Positions 33,660-44,769 of a stretch of 64,000 nucleotides of DNA are shown here, piece after piece. Numbering within the stretch: the first letter of the stretch is position 1; each line of letters starts with the position of its first letter. Location: assembly GCF_949987515.2 (NCBI RefSeq), contig NC_082684.1, positions 20,637,701 through 20,701,700 of the forward strand, written 5' to 3'. A program made the translations under genes and the position numbers. The stretch is from Delphinus delphis (lineage: Eukaryota > Chordata > Mammalia > Artiodactyla > Delphinidae). The notes under the pieces are model-generated. The model searched no databases and had not been told where the DNA came from. It saw only the letters and a program-made list of their open reading frames with translations.

Positions 33660-35633
33660 GTTGTTTAACTTACTGTGTTTCAGGTCTCCTTTTCACAGGC
33701 TACAGGTTTGTAGTTCCTCTTACTTCTGGTGTCTGCCCCCAGTGGGTGAGATTGGTTCAGTGGCTTGTGTAGGTTTCCTGATGGGGGGACTGGTGCCTGT
33801 GTTCTGGTGGGTAGGGCTGGATCTTGTCCCTCTGGTGGGCAGAGCTGCATCTGGTGGTATGTTTTGGGATGTCTGTGAACTTAGTATGACTTTAGTCAGC
33901 CTGTCTACTAATGGATGCGGTTGTGTCTTTCTAATTGTTTGGCATGTGGCGTCCAGCACTAGATCTTGCTGGCTGTTGGGTGGAGCTGGGTCTTATTGTT
34001 AAGATGGAGATCTCTGGGAGAGCTCTCACCAATTAATATTACATGGGGCTGGGAGGTCTCTCGTGGTCCACTGTCCTGGACTCAGCTCTCCCACCTCGGA
34101 GGCTTAGGCCTGACACACCACTGCAGCAACAAGACCCTGCCAGCTGCACAGCATGGAAGAAAAGGAAGAAAAAAACAAAAACGAAGACAGAACCCCAAAA
34201 CAAATGTTAAAAGCAAGACTAAACAGACAAAATCACACAAAGAAACATACACACTCACACTCACAAAAAGAGAAAAAAATGGAAGACAGCAACCAAACCA
34301 ATAAACAAACCCACAAATGAAAACAAACATTAAAAGCTAAAATATGATAACATAACACCAAAACAAATCAAACACAGAAAGCCAACCCACAAGTCCATAG
34401 TTGCCCCAAAAGTCCACAGCCTAAATTTTGGGAACGCTCATTGTCTATTCAGGTATTCCACAGAGGCAGGGTTTACCAAGCCAATTGCAGGGATTTAATC
34501 TGCTGCTCCTGAGGCTGCATGGAGAGATTTACCTTTCTCTTCTTTGTTCATGGAGCTCCTGGGCTTCTGCTTTGGTATTGGTCCCACCTCTGCGTGTAGG
34601 GTGCCCTCAGGTGTCAGTTCACTGCCCAGACAAGAGGGGGTTAAAGCAGCAGCTGATTAGGGCTGTCTTGCTCACTCAGGCAGGGGAGAGTGAGGGGTAC
34701 AATAGTCACAGTTGGATTGCAGGGAATGCCTACAGGGGCAGAGGCTGGCGTGAAGTTGCAACAGCCTGAGGCATGCTGTGTGTTCTCCCAGGGACGTTGG
34801 CCCTGGATCACGGGACCCTGGCAGGGGCATGCTGAACAGGCTCCTGGGGTGGTGTGGGTAGTGACCTGTGCATGCACATAGGACCCTTGGTAGCAGCAGC
34901 GGCACTGGTAGTGGTCCGTGCCTGCCTCTGGGGTCTGAGATGAAAGCTGTGGCTCACACCCATCTCTGAAGCTCACTTAGGCAGTGCTCTGCCATCTGTG
35001 GGCACATGCAGCAGGAAGCCCTTCTCCTCTCGCACTGTGAATCAATGGTCTCTTGCCTCTCCAGTAGGTCCAGACTTTTTCCCAGAATCCCTCCTGGCTA
35101 GCTGTGGCACACTAGACCCCTTCAGGCTGTGTTCATGCAGCCAACCTCAGTCCTCTCCCTGGGGTCAGATCTTCAAAGTCCGAGTCTCAGCTCCCAGCCC
35201 CCATCCACCCTAGTGGGTGAGCAGACAAGTGTTTCAGGCTGGTGAGTGCTGGTTGGCACTGATCCTCTGTGCAGGAATCTCTCTGCTTTGCCTTCTGCAC
35301 CCCTGTTGCTGTGCTCTCCTCTGAGACTTTGAAGCTCCCCCCACCATCCCCACCAATGCGGGGCCTTCCTAGTGTGTGGAAACTTTTCCTCCTTCACAGC
35401 TTCCTCCCAGAAGTGCAGGTCCCATCCCAATTCCTTTGTCTCTCTTTTTTTTCTTTTGTCCTACCCAGGTACGTGGGGATTTTCTTGCCTTTATGGAAGT
35501 CTGAGGTCTTCTGCCAGCATTCAGTAGGTGTTCTGTAGGAGTAGTTCCACATGTAGACATATTTTTGATGTATTTGTGGGGAGGAAGGTGATTGTCACAT
35601 CTTACTCCTCCGCCATCTTGAAGGTCCTCTGTC
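33660..35633 (-). promoter_or_regulatory. L1 5' UTR / internal promoter region, long type (L1-B)
   Basis: About 2 kb between the ORF1 start site and the 5' terminus. It is the most GC-rich part of the element and would hold the internal Pol II promoter. The part next to ORF1 (ctgatggggggactggtgcc, cagcctgtctactaatggat) resembles the L1-C 5' UTR, but the distal 1.2 kb does not. A 230-bp plus-strand A/C-rich block lies at 34155-34385. Promoter role is inferred from L1 biology, not seen directly. Confidence 0.75.
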
Positions 35634-38600
35634 GGTAGTTCTATTTTTAAGTTTTTGAGGTCTCTCCATACTATTTTTTATAGTGACTGCACCAATTAAC
35701 ATTCCCACCAACAGTGAAAAAGTGTTTCCTTTCCTCCACATCCTTAACAACATTGTTATTTCTAATCTTTTTGATAATAGCCGTTCTAACAGGTATGAGG
35801 TGATATCTCATTGTGGTTTTGATTTGCATTTCCCTGATGATTAATAATATAGAACATCTTTTCATGCACATATTGTCCATCTGTTTGTCTATTATGGCTC
35901 CATACAAGTTTTAGGATTTTTTGCTCTATTACTGTGAAAAATGTCATTGGAATTCTGATGAGGATTTCATTGAATCTGTATACTGCTTTGAGTAGTATGG
36001 ACATTTTAACAATATTCTTCCAGTTCATGAACATGGAATATCTTTCTATTTATTTATGTCTTCTTCAGTTTCATTCATTAATGTCTTGTAGTTTTCAATA
36101 TACAGGTCTTTCACCTCCTTGGTTAAATTTATTCATAGGCATTTTATTCTTTTTGATGTAATCATAAATGGTATTATTTTCTTAATTTCCCTTTCTGATA
36201 ATTAATCATTAGTGTATAGAAACTCAACAGATTTTTGAGTATTGATTTTGTATCCTACAACTCTACTGAATTTGTTTACTAATTCCAAGAGTTTTTTGAT
36301 GGACTTTCTAGAGTTATGTATATATAATATCGTGACATCTGCAAATAGTGACAGCTTTACTTCTGTCTTTCCAATTTGGATGCCTTTTATTTATTTTTCT
36401 TGCTTGGTTGCTCTGGTTAGGACTTCCAATACTATTTTGAATAAAAGTGGTGAAACTGGGTATCCTTGTCTTGCTCCTGATTTAGAGGAAAATTTTTCGG
36501 CTCTTCACCATTGAGTATGATGTTTGCTGTAGGCTTCTCATATATGGCCTTCATTATGTTGAGGTATATTCCCTCTATACTTGCTTTGATGAGAGTTTTT
36601 TATCATAAATGGATGTTGAATTTTGTCAATTTTTTTCTGCATCTGTGAGATGACCATATGATTTTTATCCTTCCTTTCATTCATGTGGTGTATCATATTG
36701 ACTGATTTGCAAATGTCAAACAATCCTGTATCCTTGTAATAAATCCCACTTGATCATGGTGTATGATCCTGTATTAATGTATTACTGAATTTGGTTTGCT
36801 AATATTTTGTTGAGGATTTCTGCATCTATGTTCATCAGGGATATTGGTCTATAATTTTCTTGTGGTATCTTGTCTGATTTTGGTATCAAGTTAATGCTGG
36901 GCTTGTAAAATAAGTTTGGAAGAGTTCCCTCTCCTGTTTTTTGGAAGAGTTTGAGAAGAATTGGTATTAATTCTTCTTTGAATGTTTGGTGGAATAGTGA
37001 AGCTGTCTAGTCCTAGACTTTTGTTTGTTGGGAGGTTTCTGATTATTGATTTAATGTCCTTACTAGTAATCAGTATGTTCAAATTTTCTGTTTCATCAAG
37101 ATTAAGTGTTTGTAGTTGTATGTTTTCAGGAACTTATTTTTTCTAGTTCTCCAATTTGTTAGTGTATATTTGTTAGTGTATTTTTTAGTGTATATTTGTC
37201 AGTGTGTTTGTTAGGTTCATAGTAGTCTCTCTTGATCCTTTGTATTCCTGTGGTATCAGTTATAAGATCTCTTTAATATTTTTTTTAATTTTATTTGAGT
37301 CCCCTTTTATCTTTGTGAGTCTAGCTAAAGGTTTGTCAATTTTGTTTGTCTTTTCAAAGAAACAGGTCTTATTTTCATTAATTTTTCTATGTCTTTTTAG
37401 TCTCTATTTCATTTATTTCTGCTCTAATCTTTGTTATTTCCTTCCTTCTACTAATTTTGGGCTTTGTTTGTTCCTCTTTTTCTAGTTCCTCAAGGTGTAA
37501 AGTTAGGTTTTTTACTTGAGACTTTTCTTGTTTCTCGAGGTAGGCAATTACCACTATGAACTTCTTTCATAGAACTTATTTTGCTGCATCCCATACATTT
37601 TGGTATGTTATATTTCCATTTTCATTTATCTCAAGGTACTTTTTAAATTTCTCTTTTGATTTCTTCTTTGACCCACAGGTCAAAGAAACTCAGTAGCATG
37701 TTGTTTAATTTCCAGATATTTGTGAATTTTCCAGTTTTCTTTGTATAATTAATGTCTAGTTGTGGTTGTGGTCAGAAAAGATGCTTGATATGATTTCTAT
37801 CCTTTTCAATTTACTAAGACTTATTTGAATGAATGAAATGTTCTATAAATATCTGTTAAGTCCATCTGGTCTAATGGGTCATTTAAGGCCAAATTTTCCT
37901 TATTGACTTTCTGTCTGAACGATCAATTGATTGATGTAAATGGGGTATTGAAGTCTCCTACTATTATTGTATTGCTGTCTATTTCTCCCTTTAAGTCTGT
38001 TAATAGTTGCTTTACATATTTAGGTGTTCCTAGTTGGGTGCATAAATATTTAAAGATGTTATATCTTCTTGTTAGATTGACTCTTTTATCAGTATATCAC
38101 ACCTTGTCTCTTATTATAGCTTTTGTTTCAAGGTCCATTTTATTTAATATAAGTATAGCTACTCCAGCTTTCTCTTGTTTTCTGTTTGCATGGAATATCT
38201 TCTTCCATCCCTTCACTTTTAGCTTGTGTGTTCTTAGATCTAAAGTGAATCTCTTGTAGGCAAAATATAGATGGGTCTATTTTTTTTTTAAATCCATTCA
38301 GCTAATCTATGCCTTTTCATTGGAGCATTTAGTCGATTTATATTTAAAGTAAGTACTAATAGATATGTGTTTAATGCTATTTTGTTCATTGTCTTCTGGC
38401 TGGTTTTGCAGTTCATCTCTGTTTCTTCTTTTCTTCTCTTACTTTGTGGTTTGATGACTTTCTTTAGTGCTATATCTATATTCCTTTCTCTTTCTCTTTT
38501 GTGTGTTTAATATAGGTTTTTGCTTCATGGTTACCATGAGTCTTACATATAACAACTTATACCTATAACAGTCCATTTTAAGTTGATGACAATTTAAGTT

Positions 38601-38946
38601 ATAATTTTATAATTCCATTATAAAGTTCAACATTATTAGTCTCCCCTATCATGTTTTTGATGTCCCATTTTATATCTTTTTATCTTGTGTATCCTGTATA
38701 TCCTTTAACTAATTATTGTAGTTATAGTTATTGTTATTGCTTTGTCTTATAACCTACATACTAGCTTTATAAGTTATTAATTCACTACCTTTTTTATATA
38801 TTTACCTTTCCAGTGAGATTTATTATTTCATATGTGTTCTTGTTACTAATTAGTGCCCTGCCTTTTCAGTTTATAGAAGTTCCATTAACATTTCTTGTAA
38901 GGCCAGTATAATCATCATGAATTCTTTTAACATTTTATTTATTTAT
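35634..38946 (-). mobile_element. Old L1 body (right part of the interrupted host element)
   Basis: Continuation of the old L1(-), from the C-terminal coding region through the reverse transcriptase and endonuclease coding regions and beyond. Landmarks on the plus strand: ttgttgaggatttctgcatc, cctactattattgtattgct, atggaatatcttcttccatc, catggttaccatgagtctta and agttccattaacatttcttg. Minus-strand frames are short and scattered. A local repeat of ttagtgtatatttg occurs at about 37157-37215. Between this copy and L1-B the same conserved blocks are clearly more diverged here, which agrees with the nesting order. Confidence 0.88.
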
Positions 38947-39056
38947 TTTTAGCCACACCACGTGGCATGCGGGTTCTTAATCCCCCAACCAAGGATTGAA
39001 CCCATGCCCCCACAGTGGAAGTGCAGTCTTAACCACTGGACCTCCAGTGAAGTCCC
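38947..39056 (-). mobile_element. Short tRNA-derived SINE in old L1
   Basis: Reverse SINE: (attt)n tail, agccacaccacgtggcatgc, a degenerate B box (ttgaacccatgcccc), and head taaccactggacctccagtg, aagtccc. Flanks tcttttaacatttt (38933-38946) and tcttttatctttt (39057-39069) are an imperfect target-site duplication. The old L1 phrase cttttgcttgtctggaaaac resumes directly after it. Confidence 0.85.
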
Positions 39057-39069
39057 TCTTTTATCTTTT

Positions 39070-39140
39070 GCTTGTCTGGAAAACTCTATTTTTCCTTCAC
39101 TTCTGAATGATAACTTTACTGGTTGGAAGGTTTTTTTTGT
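39070..39140 (-). mobile_element. Old L1 remnant after the SINE
   Basis: tgcttgtctggaaaactcta and ctttactggttggaagg continue the ORF1-region wording of the old L1(-). The match fades into a T/G-rich run. Confidence 0.6.
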
Positions 39141-39205
39141 TTGTTTGGTTTTGGTTTTTTGTTGTTTTGTTTTTTTCTTTTTAAACACCAAACACTTTTT
39201 AATAA

Positions 39206-39269
39206 CTTTTGTTTGAAAAGATGTATAACTTTTAAAACTTTTGTTTGAAAAGATGTATAACTTTTAAAA
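39206..39269 (+). repeat. Perfect 32-bp tandem duplication
   Basis: The 32-bp unit starting cttttgtttgaaaagatgta and ending cttttaaaa occurs twice back to back (39206-39237 and 39238-39269) without a mismatch. Confidence 0.95.
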
Positions 39270-39468
39270 TATGTATATACACATATATAACATTATTTCA
39301 TTTCACTGTTGTTGCCTTATGGACACAGGATCTTTCTTTCTTTCTTTTTCTTTTTTTCATCTCTGTCAATGCCTCTTCTGATACTGACTCTTTGTCTATT
39401 AAAAATCATAAAAAACTTTTCAATATCCAGTGGCTTTAACAAAGTTGTAATCAGGAAATGTCACCTGA

Positions 39469-39826
39469 GACTTCCCTGGTGGCACAGTGGTTAAGAATCC
39501 GCCTGCCAATGCAGGGGACACAGGTTCAAGCCCTGGTCCAGGAAGATCCCACATGCTGTGGAGCAACTAAGCCCGTGTGCAACAACTACTGAGCCTGCAA
39601 TCTAAAGCTCGTGAGCCACACTGCTGAAGCCCTCATGCCACAAATACTGAAGGCTGTGCACCTAGAGCCTGTGCTCTGCAACAAGAGAAGCCACCGCAAT
39701 GAGAAGCCCGCAAACCGCAACGAAGAGTAGCCCCAGCTCGCCGCAACTAGAGAAAGACCTTGAGCAGCAACAGACTCAACACAGCCAATAAATAAAAAAA
39801 TAAATAAACTCTATTAAAAAAAAAAA
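39469..39826 (+). mobile_element. Long tRNA-Glu SINE, full length
   Basis: Head gacttccctggtggcacagt, repeated caacaactactgag units, gcaacaagagaagccaccgc, the gccgcaactagagaaagacc block and an (aaat)n plus A tail. The target-site duplication gaaatgtcacctga (39455-39468 and 39827-39840) is exact. Confidence 0.95.
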
Positions 39827-39919
39827 GAAATGTCACCTGAATTTAGTTAATGCAAAATATATAGGTGCCTTTAAAAGAATATATGGTCACATTGCTAATC
39901 ACAAGATAAATCTAAAAAA

Positions 39920-40223
39920 CAAACCAACAGAAAACCTTCTAATTTTGGCTGAGATGGAGTAATAGGGAATATATTTATTCTCCCACCTAAAATATTCTCC
40001 TCCCAAAATATAAGAAAATATTCAAGATACTAGAAAACAGACAATGAAGAACAGTGGTCACCAAGAAATAAGAAACAAATAATGTGAACCCAAGTATTGT
40101 TCCAGTTTACTGTCTCAAGAGATTCCAGACTGAAGTGTATGGCATGAAAACTCAGGCAAAGTCCTGAGGAACCCATGAGTATAGGAGACAGAGTTAAGAG
40201 TCCTGGGAGATTAAAAAGGGTTA
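39920..40223 (+). mobile_element. L1M 5' UTR fragment (piece 1)
   Basis: Sense L1M 5' UTR: tattctcccacctaaaatat, ttcaagatactagaaaacag, acaatgaagaacagtggtca, and gaggaacccatgagtatagg. It is interrupted by an LTR and resumes after it. Confidence 0.7.
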
Positions 40224-40632
40224 AGTAGTGTCACTCACAATTTATGTCCACCAAGAACTTCTGAATGTGACCTTATTTGAAGATATGGTCTTTGCATAGA
40301 TAAGTAAGCTAAGGATTGAGGTGAGATCTCACTGGTCTCATAAGAGACAGGACACACAAAGACACAGGGGAGAAGATGATATAAAGATGGGGCAGAGTTG
40401 GAGTCACATATCTTCAAGGCAAGGAATTCAAAAGATTGCCAGGCAGAGAGCAGAAACTACGAGAGAGACATGGAATGTATTGTCCCTTAGAGGCTCTAGA
40501 AGGAACTGATACTCTGATTTTGGATTTCTGGCCTCCAGAACTGATCTCCAAAGAATAAAAATCTGTTATTGTAAACCTCCAAATTTTAGTAATTCGTCAC
40601 AGTGGCCCAAGGAAACTAAGACAGAGACCAAC
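40224..40632 (+). mobile_element. MaLR-type solo LTR
   Basis: Old retrovirus-like LTR in sense orientation: ttctgaatgtgaccttattt, atatggtctttgcatagata, ggacacacaaagacacaggg, ttctggcctccagaactgat, aagaataaaaatctgttatt and a terminal ggaaactaagaca. It looks like a relative of MLT1/MST LTRs. No internal viral genes. The exact start is uncertain. Confidence 0.65.
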
Positions 40633-41403
40633 GCATTTAGAGTTCATAAGACAGACTATTGGAGAAGAGAAAGTTACATAAAGAACTCCAGAAATCTTCA
40701 GAGGATTCCATGTGAGTATTCAATAGAATATTGATCAGTACATGCAGGTGGGGAAGTGAGTCAAGCTCTGGAAAAACCTTCTGAAAGGATTAGAGGGAAC
40801 TGTACCCAGACACATGCAGGGCAATAGTGAATGTTCCCACCAGTCAGATAGGAAAACCTCATGAATGACACAGCTTTGGGTAGAGTATTTATAACAGTTT
40901 TGCCTAGCAGTGGAAAATAATTAGCCCTAGATTAAACACAGCTCTGGTTCCACGTTTTAATGCAAGATTGAAAAGATCAAACTATTTATAAGTAATTTAA
41001 CTATGACTTACAAAAAAATATTGTAGCAATGCCAAAATATCCAGCATCCAACAACATAAGTTTGCAATGTCTGGTATCTATTGAAGATTATGAGGAATTA
41101 AAAGAAGGAAAACTTGATCCCTAATGAGAAAAATAAGTCAGTTGAAACCCAGAACTGACATATATGTTAGAAGTAGCAGACAAAGAACTTATATAGGTAG
41201 TATGATACAGTTCTTATAACATCAAGATGTTATAACTATACAAATAAAAATCTAGAGATAAAACTACAATGTCTGAGATAAAAAATACAATGGATGGAAT
41301 TAGTGAACAATTAGGTATTGCAAAAGTAAATATTAGTGAGCTTGAAGACATAATAATGGGAAGTACAAAATAAAAATTCAATAACATTAAAAGAGCATCA
41401 GAT
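40633..41403 (+). mobile_element. L1M 5' UTR fragment (piece 2)
   Basis: Continuation of the L1M(+) 5' UTR: agtttgcaatgtctggtatc, gtagcagacaaagaacttat, actacaatgtctgagataaa, agtgagcttgaagacataat. These phrases are typical of ancient L1 5' UTRs just upstream of ORF1. Confidence 0.75.
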
Positions 41404-41610
41404 GGGCTTCCCTGGTGGCACAGTGGTTGAATCCGCCTGCCGCTACAGGGGACACAGGTTCGTGCCCTGGTCTGGGAAGAGCCCACATGCCGCGGAGCGG
41501 CTGGGTCCGTGAGCCATGGCCGCTGAGCCTGCGCGTCCGGAGCCTGTGCTCCACAACGGGAGAGGCCACAACAGTGAGAGGCCCATGTACCGCAAAAAAA
41601 AAAAAAAAAA
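41404..41610 (+). mobile_element. CHR-type SINE
   Basis: Compact CHR SINE with CpG-rich body. The head carries a small deletion (ggttgaatccgcc in place of ggttgagagtccgcc). Body end atgtaccgc plus A. The target-site duplication aaaagagcatcaga (41389-41402 and 41611-41624) is exact. Confidence 0.96.
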
Positions 41611-41624
41611 AAAAGAGCATCAGA

Positions 41625-42100
41625 GAACAGCAGAACAACTTAAATTGTCTGATATATATGTAATTGCAGTCACCAAATTAGAGGAGATGAAAGAGGATGA
41701 CAGAAAAAATACTTTTAAAGTAATCAAAAATTGGAGAGGGGATGAGAGAGAAGAAATATGCAAGGGGATTCTACAAACTAAAGAGGCAAGGCAAATGTTA
41801 ACTGACGGAAATGTATTTGGATCCTGATGCAATAAAAAGTTTGATTACTTGCTGATATTAAGACATTTTTGTGAAAATGGTTTATAGCTTTGTTTTAAGA
41901 AGATTCATTATATGTGGAGTTATAATACACACTGAAATATTTTCAGATGAAATTAAAGGATGTCTAGTATCTCCTACAAAATAGTGTGAAAAGAGAGAAA
42001 TCGTTGGGGTTATAGATCAAATCAGATTGGCGATGAGTTGATAATATTTGAAGCTGGTGATGAATACACGGGAGTTTGTTATATCATCCTTTTGCAAGAA
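41625..42100 (+). mobile_element. L1M fragment continuing into an L1-like 3' end
   Basis: The first part (acttaaattgtctgatatat, tgtaattgcagtcacc) continues the L1M 5'/ORF1 region after the SINE. From about 41750 the text changes to an L1-type 3' end (tgacggaaatgtatttggat, gaaatattttcagatgaaat, tggcgatgagttgataatat, gatgaatacacgggagtttg). The coding middle is missing, so this is either an internal deletion or two abutting fragments. Confidence 0.5.
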
Positions 42101-42104
42101 GATG

Positions 42105-42280
42105 GTGCAGAGGTAGCACAAAGCAGGAATTAGGATCATGCTCTTTGAAGCCAAATGGCCTGGGTTCAAGCATACTTAACCTCTCTAAACCTAATTTTAA
42201 TAATCTTATAAAATGGTAGCGATTTTAGTGCTAACTTTGAAGTGATTGTGGACTAAATAATACTTTTTAATAAACATTTC
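42105..42280 (+). mobile_element. MIR SINE
   Basis: Sense MIR: tgctctttgaagccaaatgg, cctgggttcaagcatactta, acctctctaaacctaatttt, ataaaatggtagcgatttta, and a fading tail aagtgattgtggactaaata. Confidence 0.75.
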
Positions 42281-44189
42281 CATGTCTGAAATACAATAAT
42301 TTCCAAATAAATTCTACCTATTATTTGTGGAGTGACCTAATCACAAAGATTATTCTGGATGGTGTAATGGATTAAATAAGAGCCCTAAAGAGAGGAAAGA
42401 AATTAGAGTGCTCTTGTAATAATCATGAGAGGGTTCAAACAATGATGGTTTCATTAAAAATAGAATGTGTTTGAAATTCAAACAGATAGGATTTGAAAAT
42501 GAAGTAGTATTCGGAAGTGATGTATAGAAAGAATCAAAAATGATTCCAAAAATTAAAGTAAGAAAAATGCATTATTGAGAAATAACATGTTTCATTATTC
42601 ATCGTGAGGTTGATGTTAAGTTAAAATTGATTTCAGTATTATTTCTTATAACCCCAACAAAGTAAGTTGTGATATTTACAGAGATTGTTTAAATTTAGTT
42701 TTAAAAATTAGTAGGATAAGTACCTGATCCTTGCCAAACACTGGATAAGTGTAAGGCTTGGATACTTACACATTTTAAATTTCCCCTTGTGATTCAGTTC
42801 TCAAATATTAAAAATAAACAAGCAAACAAAAAACCTTCTTGGAAATGCTTCTGTTTTCTCCTTACTTACAAAAGCATTAAAGAATATATGTCATTGCTAT
42901 TTTTACATATATTAATCTAAATTTAAAATTAATACAGTCCATAAGTACTTCCCAGTAATTGAGAGCATCAAATGTGACTCTTACTACTACCACTAATAAC
43001 TATTTCTGACATTTTACTTTCCATAGTGATTGATGTTTTCTATTAGATAGAAATGGCATAAATAAAGTTAGTTACCTACAATCAGATATTAAGATAGCAC
43101 TTAACTAGATAGAAAGCCAGTGTATGGATGTTCAGGTTCCATCAGTGTGTCCTGAATCTGCCAATGGTGGGTTTGGATTCTTTGCCTTCACTTAACAACA
43201 GCAGGGAGGGATGAAATGAGATACTCTTGGATACTTGCTGAATTACTGCCTTGTCTTTCAGTATTTTCCTTCATTGCTAAGTATATGGAGGGAAATCAAA
43301 ACCTCTTCATGAATAAATCAGTGTCCACTTTTTTTCCTTTCTCCCTTGCAGCTTCACATGAAGGACAGATGGCATGGTTCTGAAACACCTGTTCCAAATG
43401 TGGACATGCCTGCATTTCCCGAGTGATTGAGAAGAGGTACATTTTATTCAATTTTACTTTGTTTTTTCTTGTGTAAAGGGAAACTATTTACTTGACCAAT
43501 TATTTAATTTTAACTCTCTATAAGCTTCTCCATCGAATTTCTGTAAAATCAGCACACTTTTCCTGGAACTGAAACCTTGACTCAAAGCCCTGAGAGGATG
43601 CCAGGGTCTACTGGCAATCAGCAATGCTCGCAAGACAAACACAATAAAACAACAAAAATAAATTAACAAAAATGTCAATGCTTTAGGTTGGATGCCTAAT
43701 ATTTACAGCTGCTGTCATAGGAATTAATGTTAGAGGGTCTGATCCTCCTGGTATTGGTTAAACTCTTTTCTTATTCCTGATTATGCATAAATAATAAGCA
43801 AAATGATTTTTGATGTACATCTCTAAAATCTAATGATTTGATGACCTGTGTGGCTGTTTAAATTCACAGGAATTAGGGTATGAGAGAGTCCATTTTCACT
43901 GCCAGCTTTGCCACTTCTCAGTTATGGAGGCTGGCAGGGAAAAGAGTTCCAACAAAGACTAAGGCAGTCATATAACAGCCCAATGAAGGATACACTTTCA
44001 CTGGCTCTGTGGCCATGTTTCTACATTGGCACTCTTTAGTTACTGACTCCCAAGCAATTTGAGGTATATTAGTCTCTATGTATTTTGGGTATAATGTGTC
44101 TATGCACCTATATTTATTGTAGTGTTAAATGGTATTCTTTGCTTAGGAATGGAGACTTTAAGCCAAAGGGGCTTAGGGAAATATATGAT
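42281..44189. other. Mostly unassigned DNA holding the candidate exon
   Basis: About 1.9 kb without a clear transposon apart from uncertain scraps. This is one of the longer repeat-poor stretches of the right half and contains the exon-like segment described separately. Confidence 0.45.
43352..43436 (+). other. Candidate exon (85 bp) between splice-like sites
   Basis: A strong acceptor-like pyrimidine tract (cttttttttcctttctccct, ending tgcag at 43351) is followed by 85 bp and then gaag-ag-gtac, a possible donor at 43437. Frame 1 runs open for 24 codons (LHMKDRWHGSETPVPNVDMP… then AFPE) before TGA; the other two frames stop early. It could be a non-coding RNA exon, a terminal coding exon, or chance. 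I do not recognise the peptide. Confidence 0.25.
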
Positions 44190-44668
44190 TGTTTTTATTG
44201 TTTTTCATTTTCTTAATTGAAACATAACACATACAGAAAAAAGGGCAAATTATAAATCACCAAGTGATCACAAAATATCTACATAACTATTATCTAGGTG
44301 AAGAAATGGAATATTACTAGTTCCAGAAACTACCTTCATTCCCTCTCTCAGTCACTTCCCTCTCTCTCCTTTCCTAACATAACCAGGAACCTGAAAGTAT
44401 ATATTTTCAATCAAATTTTCATTATATTATCACACAAAATCTCTGCTTTTTTCAATCCACATTATACTTGTGAGTCTCCTCCTGCTGCTGCAAGTAACAG
44501 TAGGTTATTCATTTTCATTGTTGTAATAGTACTCCAACACATGAAGTTTTTCTATGTGGACGTGGATGTATTCCCAACTTTGCTCTTCATCACTAAAAAT
44601 ATATGGACCCTTTGCACTTCCACCTAAATTTCAGAATAAGCTTTTCAATTCCCATCAAAAAATAATGT
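44190..44668 (-). mobile_element. Old L1 3'-end fragment
   Basis: Reverse L1M 3' UTR: cttaattgaaacataacaca, ctaggtgaagaaatggaata, ttgtgagtctcctcctgctg, gttattcattttcattgttg. The later phrase cacctaaatttcagaataag already belongs to coding-region sequence, so an internal piece is missing. It continues after the LTR. Confidence 0.7.
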
Positions 44669-44734
44669 TTAGTGAAGGTTCTCCAGAGTAACAGAACCAA
44701 TAGGATATATACATCTATCTATCTATCTATTGAC

Positions 44735-44769
<35 letters not shown>

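Larger units (their letters stand above)
28555..35633 (-). mobile_element. Full-length L1 (L1-B)
   Basis: A complete L1 of about 7.1 kb in reverse orientation: T-rich tail and 3' UTR, ORF2, ORF1 and a long 5' UTR ending in a gaccttcaagatggcggagg-type 5' terminus (minus strand). A 15-bp duplication ggtagttctattttt at 28540-28554 and 35634-35648 flanks it, and the older host L1 reads straight across the two ends. Both reading frames carry many stops and frameshifts, so it is now immobile. Full length plus clear duplication suggests it was an active source when it inserted. Confidence 0.95.

Noticed and set aside
33547..34002. Plus-strand frame of 151 codons
   Set aside because: Antisense to L1-B ORF1 start and 5' UTR; no domain.
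34641..34976. Cys/Pro-rich minus frame of 111 codons in the GC-rich L1-B 5' UTR
   Set aside because: Frame overlaps others in the same UTR and lacks any recognisable domain.
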